This document shows, piece after piece, positions 36,174 through 45,204 of a stretch of 64,000 bases of DNA. Within the stretch, counting starts at the first letter, position 1, and each line of letters starts with the position of its first letter. The translations under genes and the position numbers were made by a program. The notes under the pieces were generated by a model. It did not search any database. It was given only the letters and a program-made list of their open reading frames with translations, and was not told where the DNA came from. This DNA is from Persephonella sp. KM09-Lau-8 (lineage in GTDB: Bacteria; Aquificota; Aquificia; Aquificales; Hydrogenothermaceae): assembly GCF_000703085.1 (NCBI RefSeq), contig NZ_JNLL01000001.1:930001-994000 (forward strand). The letters are read 5' to 3'.

Positions 36174-36596
36174 TTAGCCTATAACAGAAAATATAGAGGC
36201 TATATTTTTGAAAAAATCCTGCTGATGTATTTTTATTGAGTTGCCTTGAAGAAAACCTGATAAATCAGGGTTCATCCCAATTTTAAATAGCAAATCTGGA
36301 TTTTCTATCTTCCAGATATACCCTTCATCATAAGGCTCAAGTGTATGTTCATCATTTATTTTGAGAAAATCATCTGTAAAACTGAATTTCAGGTTTATAT
36401 CTCCTGTGTTTCTATATATGACCAGTTCCAGATTTAATTTATCCTGAAAATCTACAGCTATACTTTTAATCTCAACATAACCATCATTTATATTGAATTT
36501 TACCTTATCCCATATTTGTATCTGGAATTGGGGATAGTCAATAAGAATAGATATATTGTTTCCCAGTCTGTTAAAAACCAGATTTTTAACTTCCAT
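36174..36596 (-). CDS. hypothetical protein, beta-rich
   Basis: The product has 140 residues from ATG 36596, chosen because GAGG lies 6 bases upstream, although this start overlaps the end of the ROK kinase gene by 11 bases. The protein has no signal peptide or membrane segment and alternating hydrophobic residues suggest a beta-sandwich. I do not recognise a family. Translational coupling to the kinase implies they are expressed together. No function is proposed. Confidence 0.5.
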   Translation of the reverse strand: MEVKNLVFNRLGNNISILIDYPQFQIQIWDKVKFNINDGYVEIKSIAVDFQDKLNLELVIYRNTGDINLKFSFTDDFLKINDEHTLEPYDEGYIWKIENPDLLFKIGMNPDLSGFLQGNSIKIHQQDFFKNIASIFSVIG

Positions 36597-37464
36597 ATCT
36601 TTCCTCTGCAAGTGCTAATGCTCCAAATGCTCCACTGTATTCTCCAAGTTCCGCCTTTTTTATCTGGCAGGAGGTAAAAGGAAGAGGGAATGTTATTTTT
36701 TTCAGATTTGCCACTGCCATATCAATAACTGCAGGATAGTTTTCTGGTATACCTCCTCCAATTACAATAAAATCAGGATTGAATATATGTAAGATATTCA
36801 TTAGCCCAATAGCAAGGTATTCTGAAAATTCCTCCAAAGCCTTCATTGCAGCAGTATTTCCTTCATTTGCAAGGAGTATAATCTCTGAGGAGTCAAGCTT
36901 TTTGTCTGTATGGAAAAAATAAAATCTTTCAAGCCCATAGGAAGACACATAAGCCTCTAAACAACCTTTTCTTCCACAATGACATTCCCAGCCATTTATA
37001 TCAATGGTTGTGTGGCCTATTTCCATAGCCGTTCCTGATACACCATCTATAAGCTTTCCATCAATAACAAGACCGCCACCCAGTCCTGTCCCCAGTGTAA
37101 GACATACAACTATTCTGCCGTTTTTAGCAGCCCCATACTTATACTCACCAAAGGCCGCAGCTGAGGCATCATTTTCAACAATGACAGGGATTTTAAGTCT
37201 GTCTTCTATTAAGGATTTGAGATTGATACCTTCTAAAAATTTAAGATTAGGAGAATCCTCTAATCTTCCAGTTTCTTTGTTTATTAAACCTGCAACACCA
37301 ATTCCAATTGCTTTTGGATGAAAGTTTTTAATCAGTTCTTCTATCTGATATAAAACACTATCTATATTTTTCTCTGTGGGAACTTTTCCTTTTTTAATAT
37401 CCTGTCCGGCTTTTCCACAGTATTTTATAAATGTTCCGCCTATATCTATTCCTAAAATACTCAT
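36586..37464 (-). CDS. ROK-family sugar kinase (glucokinase-like)
   Basis: The 292-residue protein has the N-terminal ATP-binding motif LGIDIGGTFIKY, the catalytic segment VIVENDASAAAFGE with Asp, LGTGLGGGLVIDG and the zinc-binding ROK signature GHTTIDINGWECHCGRKGCLEAYVS. The enzyme most likely phosphorylates glucose or a related sugar in the cytoplasm. No sugar transporter is adjacent, so the substrate is uncertain. It overlaps the PfpI-type gene upstream by 4 bases and the unknown gene downstream by 11 bases. Confidence 0.88.
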   Translation of the reverse strand: MSILGIDIGGTFIKYCGKAGQDIKKGKVPTEKNIDSVLYQIEELIKNFHPKAIGIGVAGLINKETGRLEDSPNLKFLEGINLKSLIEDRLKIPVIVENDASAAAFGEYKYGAAKNGRIVVCLTLGTGLGGGLVIDGKLIDGVSGTAMEIGHTTIDINGWECHCGRKGCLEAYVSSYGLERFYFFHTDKKLDSSEIILLANEGNTAAMKALEEFSEYLAIGLMNILHIFNPDFIVIGGGIPENYPAVIDMAVANLKKITFPLPFTSCQIKKAELGEYSGAFGALALAEERYGS

Positions 37465-37979
37465 ACTCTTTCTCTAAGCATTGCTGTCATTATTTTTAAC
37501 ATCTCTGGCATAGCCTTTGGATCTGTGGCTGTAATCAGATTTCCATCAACCTCTACAGGCTTTCCTGTGTATATTGCACCTGCATTCTGTATATCATCCT
37601 TTATTGAGAAAAATCCTGTAACTCTTTTGCCTTTTATTATTCCGGCAGAGATTAAAGCCCAGGGACCATGGCATATTGCACCTACAACTTTACCTGACTC
37701 ATACATTCTTCTGATAAACTCAATAGTTTCTTTATCTCTTCTAAATCTATCAGGGGCGTATCCTCCAGGAATAAAAAGGGCTATATATTGTTCAACAGCA
37801 TCAGGGTCAACTCTGTGGGAGGAATGAAAAATCAAACCTTTCTTGCCTGTGAATTCACCGACTCTTGGTGCAAGAACATCAACAATATACCCTTCTTCTT
37901 TGAATCTGTAAAAAGGATATATAAACTCCACATCCTCCACAAAATCCTCAAGTAAAATGGCAACCTTTTTTCTATCCAT
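37461..37979 (-). CDS. PfpI/DJ-1-family protein
   Basis: This 172-residue protein has the nucleophile elbow GAICHGPW with C103 and H104, and an early acidic residue (Glu11 in LEDFVED) that completes the typical PfpI site. The family includes archaeal intracellular proteases, glyoxalases and protein/nucleotide deglycases, so the exact activity is unknown. It is cytoplasmic and probably a stress or repair protein. It lies between mutS2 and the sugar kinase with almost no gap. Confidence 0.85.
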   Translation of the reverse strand: MDRKKVAILLEDFVEDVEFIYPFYRFKEEGYIVDVLAPRVGEFTGKKGLIFHSSHRVDPDAVEQYIALFIPGGYAPDRFRRDKETIEFIRRMYESGKVVGAICHGPWALISAGIIKGKRVTGFFSIKDDIQNAGAIYTGKPVEVDGNLITATDPKAMPEMLKIMTAMLRERV

Positions 37980-37990
37980 GGCTATTCCTC

Positions 37991-40303
37991 CTATTGTATA
38001 TGGGCTATTGTAACACCCATACCTCCTTCATTATAAGGGGCATCCTCGTAACTTATTTTATATGGCAATGTATCTAAATATTCCCTCACTGCTTTTCTCA
38101 GTATTCCGGAGCCATAACCATGTATTATTCTAACTGTTGAAAAACCTTCTGTTATAGCCCTGTCTATAAATTGTTCTAACTCTTTTATGGCCTCTTCTTT
38201 TGTTTTTCCAATTAATTTAATCTCAGGCTTAAATGAACTGTCCCTTTTCCTGCTAAAATTAAATTTAACCTCTGTTTTTTTCTTTTGCTCTACTTTTTCA
38301 AGGTCTGATTTTTTAGTCCATATTTTAATGCCGTTGAAGTTTACATGGACTTTGTTTTCCCTTACAGATATAACTTCTCCTATAGTGCCTTTTCCTTTTA
38401 GGCGGACAAAATCTCCAATATCTATATCCTGAGAAATTTCTTCTTCTTGCTCTTTTAGAGGTAGATTTTTACGCTCTTTTAGAAACTGCTCAAGATTTTT
38501 TCCTGATTTTGTTGTTTTTAATTCCTGTAGTATCTGATATCCTTCTTCTCTAAGCTGCTTTAGATAATCTTCTGCTTCTTTTTTTACAGTTTCCCATCTT
38601 TTTTCTTTTTCCTTCTGGAGTTCCTTTAACAGCCTATCATACTTTTCCTTCTGCTCTGTTAAGTTGCTTTTTAGTTGTTCAAGTTCCTTTAGTTCTTCTT
38701 CATATTTTGCCTTATATACCTCAAGCTCCTGAATTGCCTTTTCAAGCTGCAGGAATGTCTCATCTATATATCTTCTTGCAATATGAAGAACTTCTTCATC
38801 AATACCAAGCTTTTCGGCAATATAAAAAGCCATACTTTCACCAACAGAGTTATAATGGAGTGTGTATGTTGGCGAAAGGGTTTCTTTATCAAATCCTACC
38901 GAGGCAACCTCAAAATAATCATCAGAAAGGGCAAAAATCTTAATCTGTTTAAAGTGTGTTGTCGCCATTACATAGGCCTTTAACTCTTTTATCTTGTGAA
39001 GTATTCCGATACCTATTGCTGCTCCTTCATCTGGATCAGTTCCGGGAATAAGCTCATCAAGAAGTAAAAGACTTTTTTCCCCGGCTTGCTGAAGTATTTC
39101 TTTGATATTTTTGATATGAGCTGAAAATGTGGATAGATTTTGCTCTATAGACTGCATATCCCCAATGTCTGCAAATACTCCTTCAAATACAGGAATTTCA
39201 CTTTCTTCCTGTGCAGGTAGAGGAATTCCAGATTGCACCAGTAATGCTGATAAGCCGGCTGTTTTTAGGGCTATTGTTTTTCCGCCGGTGTTGGGTCCCG
39301 TGATGATTAAACCTTTTTTCTTTTCTCCTAATCTAAGGTCTATTGGTTTAAACTCTTTTCCCATAAACAGAAAAATAGGGTGTCTGACCTGCTTCAAATT
39401 CATCTTATCTGATAGTTTTGGGAACACACAACCGAATTCTCTGCTGTATTTTCCGATTGTGTAAAGAAAATCAAATTCTATAATAGCCTGATATGTCCGT
39501 GATATGTGCTGATATTTGTCCCTGAGTATATCTGTTATAAATTTCAGGATTTTTCTTATCTCAATATGTTCCTGTAGTTTCAGGTCTGAGAGCTTATTAT
39601 TTAGCTCCACAACCCCAACAGGCTCAAGGTATACTGTCTGACCGGAAGATGACCTGTCCTGTATAATTCCCTGAATTTTTCCTGCAAAATTATGCTTAAC
39701 AGGGATTACATACCTATCCCTTCTTATTGTAATAATCCTATCCTGCAAAATATCTGCAAATTTTGAGTTATTAAGTAATTTTTCCAGAATTGTTGTGATT
39801 TGTTTTTCAACCTCTTTTATATTTTTTCTGATGTTATAAAGGTCTCTGCTGGCTGAATCTTTTATCATTCCTGAAGGGTCTATACTATCGGTAATAATCC
39901 TCTCTATTTCCCGAGAGGAATAAAGGTCTTTGTATATGATTTGTAATTGCTGGGTCTCTTTTATGTATGGAGATAAAAAGTTTTTTATCTCTCTGGATAT
40001 TTTTAGAATACTACCTATATCAAGTATTTCCTGAGGGGAGAGAATACTCTCTTCTATTGACAGTAATTCAAGGGCTGTATCTATTTCAGGGAATTCAGAA
40101 AGAGGGAAATATCCTGCATGATTAAGTATATTTAAAAACTCCTGTGTTTTTGTAATTCTGTTCTCTACAGAATATTTATCTATTGCAGGTTTTAGACCTT
40201 TTATTTTTTCTTTTGTTTTCTCATTTGGGGTAAACTGTGATAGGTATTCAAGGAATTTAAAATATTCCAGTGTTTTCAGGTCTTCTGTTCTTTGTTTTAC
40301 CAT
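37991..40303 (-). CDS. mutS2: MutS2 family protein (endonuclease MutS2 with Smr domain)
   Basis: The product is 770 residues from ATG 40303. An in-frame TTG at 40378 and another at 40312 are possible, but the family normally starts just before the TLEYFKFLEYL segment. It has the MutS core and clamp helices, Walker A GPNTGGKTIALKT, Walker B LLLLDELIPGTDP, an extended coiled-coil (about 500-640) and a C-terminal Smr nuclease domain with RIIHGYGSGILRKAVREYL. MutS2 suppresses recombination and can act on stalled ribosomes. It follows the NtrC-type regulator gene closely, a context without obvious logic. Confidence 0.92.
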   Translation of the reverse strand: MVKQRTEDLKTLEYFKFLEYLSQFTPNEKTKEKIKGLKPAIDKYSVENRITKTQEFLNILNHAGYFPLSEFPEIDTALELLSIEESILSPQEILDIGSILKISREIKNFLSPYIKETQQLQIIYKDLYSSREIERIITDSIDPSGMIKDSASRDLYNIRKNIKEVEKQITTILEKLLNNSKFADILQDRIITIRRDRYVIPVKHNFAGKIQGIIQDRSSSGQTVYLEPVGVVELNNKLSDLKLQEHIEIRKILKFITDILRDKYQHISRTYQAIIEFDFLYTIGKYSREFGCVFPKLSDKMNLKQVRHPIFLFMGKEFKPIDLRLGEKKKGLIITGPNTGGKTIALKTAGLSALLVQSGIPLPAQEESEIPVFEGVFADIGDMQSIEQNLSTFSAHIKNIKEILQQAGEKSLLLLDELIPGTDPDEGAAIGIGILHKIKELKAYVMATTHFKQIKIFALSDDYFEVASVGFDKETLSPTYTLHYNSVGESMAFYIAEKLGIDEEVLHIARRYIDETFLQLEKAIQELEVYKAKYEEELKELEQLKSNLTEQKEKYDRLLKELQKEKEKRWETVKKEAEDYLKQLREEGYQILQELKTTKSGKNLEQFLKERKNLPLKEQEEEISQDIDIGDFVRLKGKGTIGEVISVRENKVHVNFNGIKIWTKKSDLEKVEQKKKTEVKFNFSRKRDSSFKPEIKLIGKTKEEAIKELEQFIDRAITEGFSTVRIIHGYGSGILRKAVREYLDTLPYKISYEDAPYNEGGMGVTIAHIQ

Positions 40304-40381
40304 TGTTTTCAAATTTTTCCATAACCTCCAGTAATTTATAACTGACAGAAAAATAGTATCTTTTGGAATAAATTTCAATAG

Positions 40382-41764
40382 CTATTTTCTGTATTTTGCC
40401 GGGTCAACATTATATTTTTTAAGTAATTTTTGCAAAGATTGTCTTTCTATATTTGCCATTCTGGCAGCTTTTGAGATGTTTCCATTTGTCATAGAAAGCA
40501 GAACACTGAGATACTTTTTCATAAATTTTTCCATATATTGTTTTTTTGCTTCTGAATAGCTTAGAGGGAATTCTGAATCACCTTTTATCTCAGGGTCTAT
40601 ATTTTTTACATCTATAGGTTGTCCGGGTTCTGTTAGCATACAGGCTTTGTATATCATATTTTCCAGCTGTCTAACATTTCCTGGCCAGTCATACTCAACA
40701 AGTATTTTTAGAGCCTGTGGGGTTATTCCCTTTACATCTCTATTATATTTCTCATTAAATTTCTGGATAAAATACTCAACAAGCAGGGGAATATCATCCT
40801 TCCTTTCTCTGAGAGGTGGAATTTCTATTTTGAAACCACCTATTCTGAAATACAGGTCTTCCCTGAATTCTCCCCTTTTAACCATTTCTTCCAGATTTCT
40901 GTTTGTTGCTGCAACTATACGGACATCTATTTTTCTTGGTTTTTCCTCGCCTATCCTTCTTATTTCCTTTGTTTCAAGAAATCTTAAAAACTTGGCCTGC
41001 ATATCATAAGGTATTTCCCCAATCTCATCTAAAAATAATGTTCCACCGTTGGCCTTTTCTATTAGCCCTGCACTGTCTTTATCTGCGCCTGTAAATGCAC
41101 CTTTTTTATATCCAAAAAATTCAGCTTCCATCAGGTCAGGGGATATATTTGCACAGTTTACAGGAATAAATGGTTTGTCCTTTCTGGGACTTAATTTGTG
41201 GATAGCTTTTGCTATAAGTTCTTTTCCTACGCCGCTTTCACCATAAACCAGAACAGTATTATCAAATAAAGCTATCTTTTTAATAAACTCAATTATATTC
41301 TGCATTAAAGGATTTCTTGTGATGATAAAATCAACCTCAGCTTTAACAACTTCCAGTTCTTCTTTGAGCCTTTGGTTTTCTTTGAGAATTTGGGCTTTTT
41401 CGACAGCTTCCTGAATAAGTTTCCATACAGCTGGGTCGTTAAAATCTATTGGTTTAGTAAGATAATGAAAAGCCCCTTCTTTCATACACTCAACTGCATT
41501 CTGGATAGTGCCATAGGCTGTCATAACAATGAAACTTGTTATTTTGTTGAAAGTTCTGAGCTTTTTTAAAAACTCCTCCCCTGTCATCTCAGGCATACGC
41601 ATATCAGATATAATTAGGTCGTATAACTCCTGCTTTGCCTTTTCAAGACCTTCTACAGCACTACTGGCAGTATCTACAGTATAACCTTCATCTTCCAGTA
41701 TTATCTGAAAAGAAGTAAGGATATCCTCTTCATCATCTACCAGAAGAATTTTTCCTTTTTCCAT
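40382..41764 (-). CDS. NtrC-family sigma-54-dependent response regulator
   Basis: The 460-residue protein has a receiver domain with phosphoacceptor D54 (LIISDMRMPEM), a central AAA+ domain with Walker A GESGVGKELIA, the sigma-54 contact loop GAFTGA and Walker B GGTLFLDEIGE, and a Fis-type helix-turn-helix C-terminus (NISKAARMANIERQSLQKLLKKY). It activates sigma-54 promoters when phosphorylated. Its partner is the histidine kinase immediately upstream. Because C-ring-like genes precede the kinase, a role in flagellar gene control like FlrC/FlgR is plausible (inference). Confidence 0.93.
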   Translation of the reverse strand: MEKGKILLVDDEEDILTSFQIILEDEGYTVDTASSAVEGLEKAKQELYDLIISDMRMPEMTGEEFLKKLRTFNKITSFIVMTAYGTIQNAVECMKEGAFHYLTKPIDFNDPAVWKLIQEAVEKAQILKENQRLKEELEVVKAEVDFIITRNPLMQNIIEFIKKIALFDNTVLVYGESGVGKELIAKAIHKLSPRKDKPFIPVNCANISPDLMEAEFFGYKKGAFTGADKDSAGLIEKANGGTLFLDEIGEIPYDMQAKFLRFLETKEIRRIGEEKPRKIDVRIVAATNRNLEEMVKRGEFREDLYFRIGGFKIEIPPLRERKDDIPLLVEYFIQKFNEKYNRDVKGITPQALKILVEYDWPGNVRQLENMIYKACMLTEPGQPIDVKNIDPEIKGDSEFPLSYSEAKKQYMEKFMKKYLSVLLSMTNGNISKAARMANIERQSLQKLLKKYNVDPAKYRK

Positions 41765-41765
41765 C

Positions 41766-43793
41766 TTAGTCCTCTGCCAAAGGTAGTTTTACAACAAATT
41801 CAGTTCCTTCATTTTCCTTACTTTTTACCTCAATCTCTCCTCTATGGTCTTTAATTATTTTACTTACGACAGAAAGACCAAGTCCTGTTCCTTTTTCCTT
41901 GGTAGTAAAGAATGGGTCAAATATATGCTCTATCATATCTTCAGGAATTCCTGGACCATAATCCTTTATAGAAATAACTGCATAGTTCTCATTTTTAGTC
42001 AGTCTTATATCTATCTTTCCTTCGTTATTCATTGCCTCTATAGAGTTCATTAATAGATTGATAAACACCCTTTGTAGTGCTGTTGCATCTCCATAAGTAT
42101 AAATATTTTTACCCAGTCTTTTACTTATCTTGACTTTTCTTTTTAGATTTTCAGGCAGGGCAAGATCAAGGGCTGATAGGAGAATTTCTCTTAAATCAAC
42201 CTTTTCTATTTTGTAATAAGAAGGCTTCGCGTAATTCAGTAGCCTTGTGATAATATCCGATGCCCTTTGACTGTTTTTCTCTATTTTTTCAGAAAGCTGG
42301 ATTATTCTGTTATCGTTGAGGGTTTTTGCCCTTTTCTTAATTGCAAAAGCTGAGGCAGCTATAGCTGCCAGTGGATTTTTTATATCATGGGATAAACCTG
42401 CTGCCATTTTACCTATAACTGCATGCTTTTCTGTCTCAAGGAGCTGTGCTTCTAATTTTTCTTTCTCGGTTATGTCCTCAATAATCAGAACTATATTTTC
42501 AGTGTCCTCAAAATCCCCTGATATCAGAGGAAGGGCCTTTACTCTATAAATTGAGCCTTTTTCACTGATTGATGAAAGCACCGTGTCTATTGTTTTTCTT
42601 TTCTGAATTACTTCTTTAAAATCTTTTTCAAGTGGTTGTAATTCAGGTATAAGATTAAAAATATCTGCATCAGGTTCCTGTCCAATTATATTAAGTAAGG
42701 CTTTATTTGCCTTTTCAATTCTGAAGTCTTTATTTACAATCGCTATTCCAATATCTACAGACTCAAATGTCTTTTCAAGTAATTCCTGTAGTTTATTAAT
42801 TTCCCTGAAATATATCGTTTTTGTTATTGATATTGCTACAGAGTTTGCGTAAGTAGACAGATATTCAATTTCCTTTGGCATAATGCCTTCCTTTTTGTAT
42901 ACTCCTAAGACTCCTATCTTTCCTTTGTCGCTTTTAAGTGGAAGAAAAATATGTTTTTCATCTGGAGATATAGTAATTTTTTCAATACTCTGGAATTTAT
43001 CACTCAGATAAGAATTTATATTTGGGAAAAATCCACTTTTTCTATAAATATTTTCCTCTCCTGTATCCACATATACAACAACCCCTGAATATCCCAGATT
43101 ATGTAATCCTTCAACAACCCTTTCAGCAATATCCTCTATTTTTGATGGAGAAAGTGTATAGTTACTTAGTTTAAAAATCTCTTTCAGCTTTTTATAAGTT
43201 ATTTTCAGTTCATCATCCAGCTGAGCATACTGCTTTTGAATTTCACTGTTTATAGCTCTATCAACAAAATCTCTATATCTTCTTTTTTCCTTTTCAAGTT
43301 CAATATAGAGTTTCTGAACACTTTCCTTTATAAAGAATAGAGCAAATAAAATATTTAAGATATAAAAAATTTGATGATTTATCGGATAACTTAAAGCAAC
43401 AGATAAAACAATTAAGACCCATAAGATAGTATCTGTTCTGCTATAATTTTTCTTGAACAAAAGAGGAAAAATAGCAAATGGAACAACGAAATTCAGATAT
43501 TCTGGTTTATAAAAAAAAAGTCCAATATAAACAATTAATACAAGCAAGTAATATGCTGTTATATATCCCTTTAATTTCCAGCTTTTGTCAGAAAAGATAT
43601 GGAGAAAAATAAAGTAAAAATACAGAATAAAAAGTGAATTAAGTAAGTTATAGTTCAATGGAAAACTGCTCAAAACAAAGATTACAACAAGAGTAAGGAA
43701 ACTCCCTGCCAGATATTTAACATTTTTTAAACCTTTTTCTAAAAAAACAACCCCTATCAGAAAAGTAAGCCAGGAAAAGATTAATGCTTGCAT
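41766..43793 (-). CDS. membrane sensor histidine kinase (GAF-PAS-HisKA)
   Basis: The 675-residue kinase has about six membrane segments (1-155), a coiled segment, a GAF-like domain (210-325), a PAS-like domain (340-440), a HisKA domain with phosphoacceptor H469 (LSHDIKNPLAAIAAS) and a HATPase domain (NLLMNSIEA, KDYGPGIPED, GTGLGLSVV). The N-terminal multi-span part looks like a membrane-embedded sensor. It starts directly after the FliN-like stop and is followed by the NtrC-type regulator, so it forms a two-component system with that protein. The stimulus is unknown. Confidence 0.9.
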   Translation of the reverse strand: MQALIFSWLTFLIGVVFLEKGLKNVKYLAGSFLTLVVIFVLSSFPLNYNLLNSLFILYFYFIFLHIFSDKSWKLKGYITAYYLLVLIVYIGLFFYKPEYLNFVVPFAIFPLLFKKNYSRTDTILWVLIVLSVALSYPINHQIFYILNILFALFFIKESVQKLYIELEKEKRRYRDFVDRAINSEIQKQYAQLDDELKITYKKLKEIFKLSNYTLSPSKIEDIAERVVEGLHNLGYSGVVVYVDTGEENIYRKSGFFPNINSYLSDKFQSIEKITISPDEKHIFLPLKSDKGKIGVLGVYKKEGIMPKEIEYLSTYANSVAISITKTIYFREINKLQELLEKTFESVDIGIAIVNKDFRIEKANKALLNIIGQEPDADIFNLIPELQPLEKDFKEVIQKRKTIDTVLSSISEKGSIYRVKALPLISGDFEDTENIVLIIEDITEKEKLEAQLLETEKHAVIGKMAAGLSHDIKNPLAAIAASAFAIKKRAKTLNDNRIIQLSEKIEKNSQRASDIITRLLNYAKPSYYKIEKVDLREILLSALDLALPENLKRKVKISKRLGKNIYTYGDATALQRVFINLLMNSIEAMNNEGKIDIRLTKNENYAVISIKDYGPGIPEDMIEHIFDPFFTTKEKGTGLGLSVVSKIIKDHRGEIEVKSKENEGTEFVVKLPLAED

Positions 43794-44387
43794 TTATAGG
43801 TATAACTCTGAAATTTTTAATTTATATTTATCTTCAATTTTTTTTAATACTCCTTTACCTATAATATTTCCATTTACAAGGAGTTCAACATCCATTTCTT
43901 TATTTTGGGATAAAAGTAGTTCTGAAGTTTCACCTAATTTGTCTATATCTGACAGAGGTATTCTTTTGTTAAATATCCTTATAACAACAGGTAAAGATAT
44001 TTTTGATGGTATCTGTGCTTTAGATACGGAATTTTCGCCAGTTTCCACATGATTATTGACTCTGGATACCCTCAGTACAATTCCATTTTCAAAATATTCA
44101 TCACTGGTTTTTATATTAAAGGATTTATCCCCAGGATAAAGTTCTATTTCTTCCAGAACTTCTGTGCGGAATTCATCTGAACCAAAAACTTCTTTGAATA
44201 GTTTTTCTCCCCAGTTTGATCCCTGTGAAAAAATCAGTTTTACCAGTAATTCCCCTTTGATTAAAAGAGTGTTTTCTCCATCAGTTACCATAAAGTAAGA
44301 TTCATTCAGATTTTGAGAATTTTTTATATCTACAGCCTGAATATCATCTATATCATTTGATAAAAATTCGAATATCTTTTCTTTAAT
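43794..44387 (-). CDS. FliN/SpoA-like flagellar C-ring protein with probable ATT start
   Basis: The C-terminal 70 residues match the FliN SpoA fold: ISLPVVIRIFNKRIPL, a DIDKLGETSELLL stretch, VELLVNGNIIGKGVL and DKYKLKISEL. An ATG at 44291 would give 165 residues, but the frame stays open upstream to the stop of the FliM-like gene, and AGGAGG at 44398-44393 lies 5 bases before an ATT at 44387. I prefer that start, giving 197 residues and an N-terminal domain with KEKIFEFLSND. It would sit on the cytoplasmic rotor and help switch flagellar rotation. The histidine kinase gene starts right after its stop. Confidence 0.7.
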   Translation of the reverse strand: MKEKIFEFLSNDIDDIQAVDIKNSQNLNESYFMVTDGENTLLIKGELLVKLIFSQGSNWGEKLFKEVFGSDEFRTEVLEEIELYPGDKSFNIKTSDEYFENGIVLRVSRVNNHVETGENSVSKAQIPSKISLPVVIRIFNKRIPLSDIDKLGETSELLLSQNKEMDVELLVNGNIIGKGVLKKIEDKYKLKISELYL

Positions 44388-44396
44388 GATGCCCTC

Positions 44397-45143
44397 CTAC
44401 TTTATCTGTTTTATGAACTCAGGCAGAATCTCTATTTCCTGTCCCTCTTTAAGCATGTCTACAGTTATATCAATAGGTTTAGAGATTATTTCAATCGAAA
44501 TCGGAATCATATCTTTCAGTTTTTTTAGTTTTTTCTTCCCTGCTGTCGTAGGTATTGAAAATATAAAAGGTGATATATCAACAGAGTCTATCATTGTTTT
44601 TTCAATCAATAGATTTATCTGAGCTGATTCACCTTTTATATCAAGCTTATACTCCAATTTTACAAACTCATCTTCATAAAACTGAATAACAGGTCTGTTA
44701 ATCTTCCTGAAGGTAAATGGAAAATCATTTTTAAGTTGTGAAACCATAGTGTCGGATAAATTATCAAGGAAACCCTGAATATTAAATTTTTCATTCAAGA
44801 GCTTATTCATATCAAAATTGAGATGTTCATTAATTATATCTTCAATATTTTCGGATACGCATACATACAACCTGTATTTCTTCTCAACATCATATCCATT
44901 TATATAAAAATTTCTTTCTGAAACTTGATTACCTACATACGAATTAAATGAAACGATATCAAACTGAACAGGAATATTTGATATTAGAAAGTTTTTTAGG
45001 GCATATCTATATTTATATGCTAAAAATTTATACTCTTCTTTAACTTTTAAAGAAGGTATAGTATAATCTTTCTCAGTCTGAGGAGAGCTGTAAACTTCTC
45101 TAAAGAGGGCATCTAATTCCTCTTTAGAAACTTTGTATTTCAT
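44397..45143 (-). CDS. FliM-like flagellar switch protein (divergent)
   Basis: The product is 248 residues from ATG 45143, where GAGG lies 6 bases upstream (a second ATG at 45146 is also possible). The N-terminus KVSKEELDALFREV resembles the CheY-binding motif of FliM. The C-terminus (IPISIEIISKPIDITVDMLKEGQEIEIL) resembles the first half of a SpoA domain but is truncated. The middle is divergent and shorter than in typical FliM (about 330 residues). With the FliN-like protein it would form the rotor C-ring. An alternative is a related, non-flagellar SpoA-type protein. Its TAG overlaps the next gene's ribosome binding site. Confidence 0.55.
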   Translation of the reverse strand: MKYKVSKEELDALFREVYSSPQTEKDYTIPSLKVKEEYKFLAYKYRYALKNFLISNIPVQFDIVSFNSYVGNQVSERNFYINGYDVEKKYRLYVCVSENIEDIINEHLNFDMNKLLNEKFNIQGFLDNLSDTMVSQLKNDFPFTFRKINRPVIQFYEDEFVKLEYKLDIKGESAQINLLIEKTMIDSVDISPFIFSIPTTAGKKKLKKLKDMIPISIEIISKPIDITVDMLKEGQEIEILPEFIKQIK

Positions 45144-45204
45144 CATCCCCCTCTTAGAAAAATCCTTAATTATAATTATATATGATTTTTTATAGGAAGG
45201 AAGA

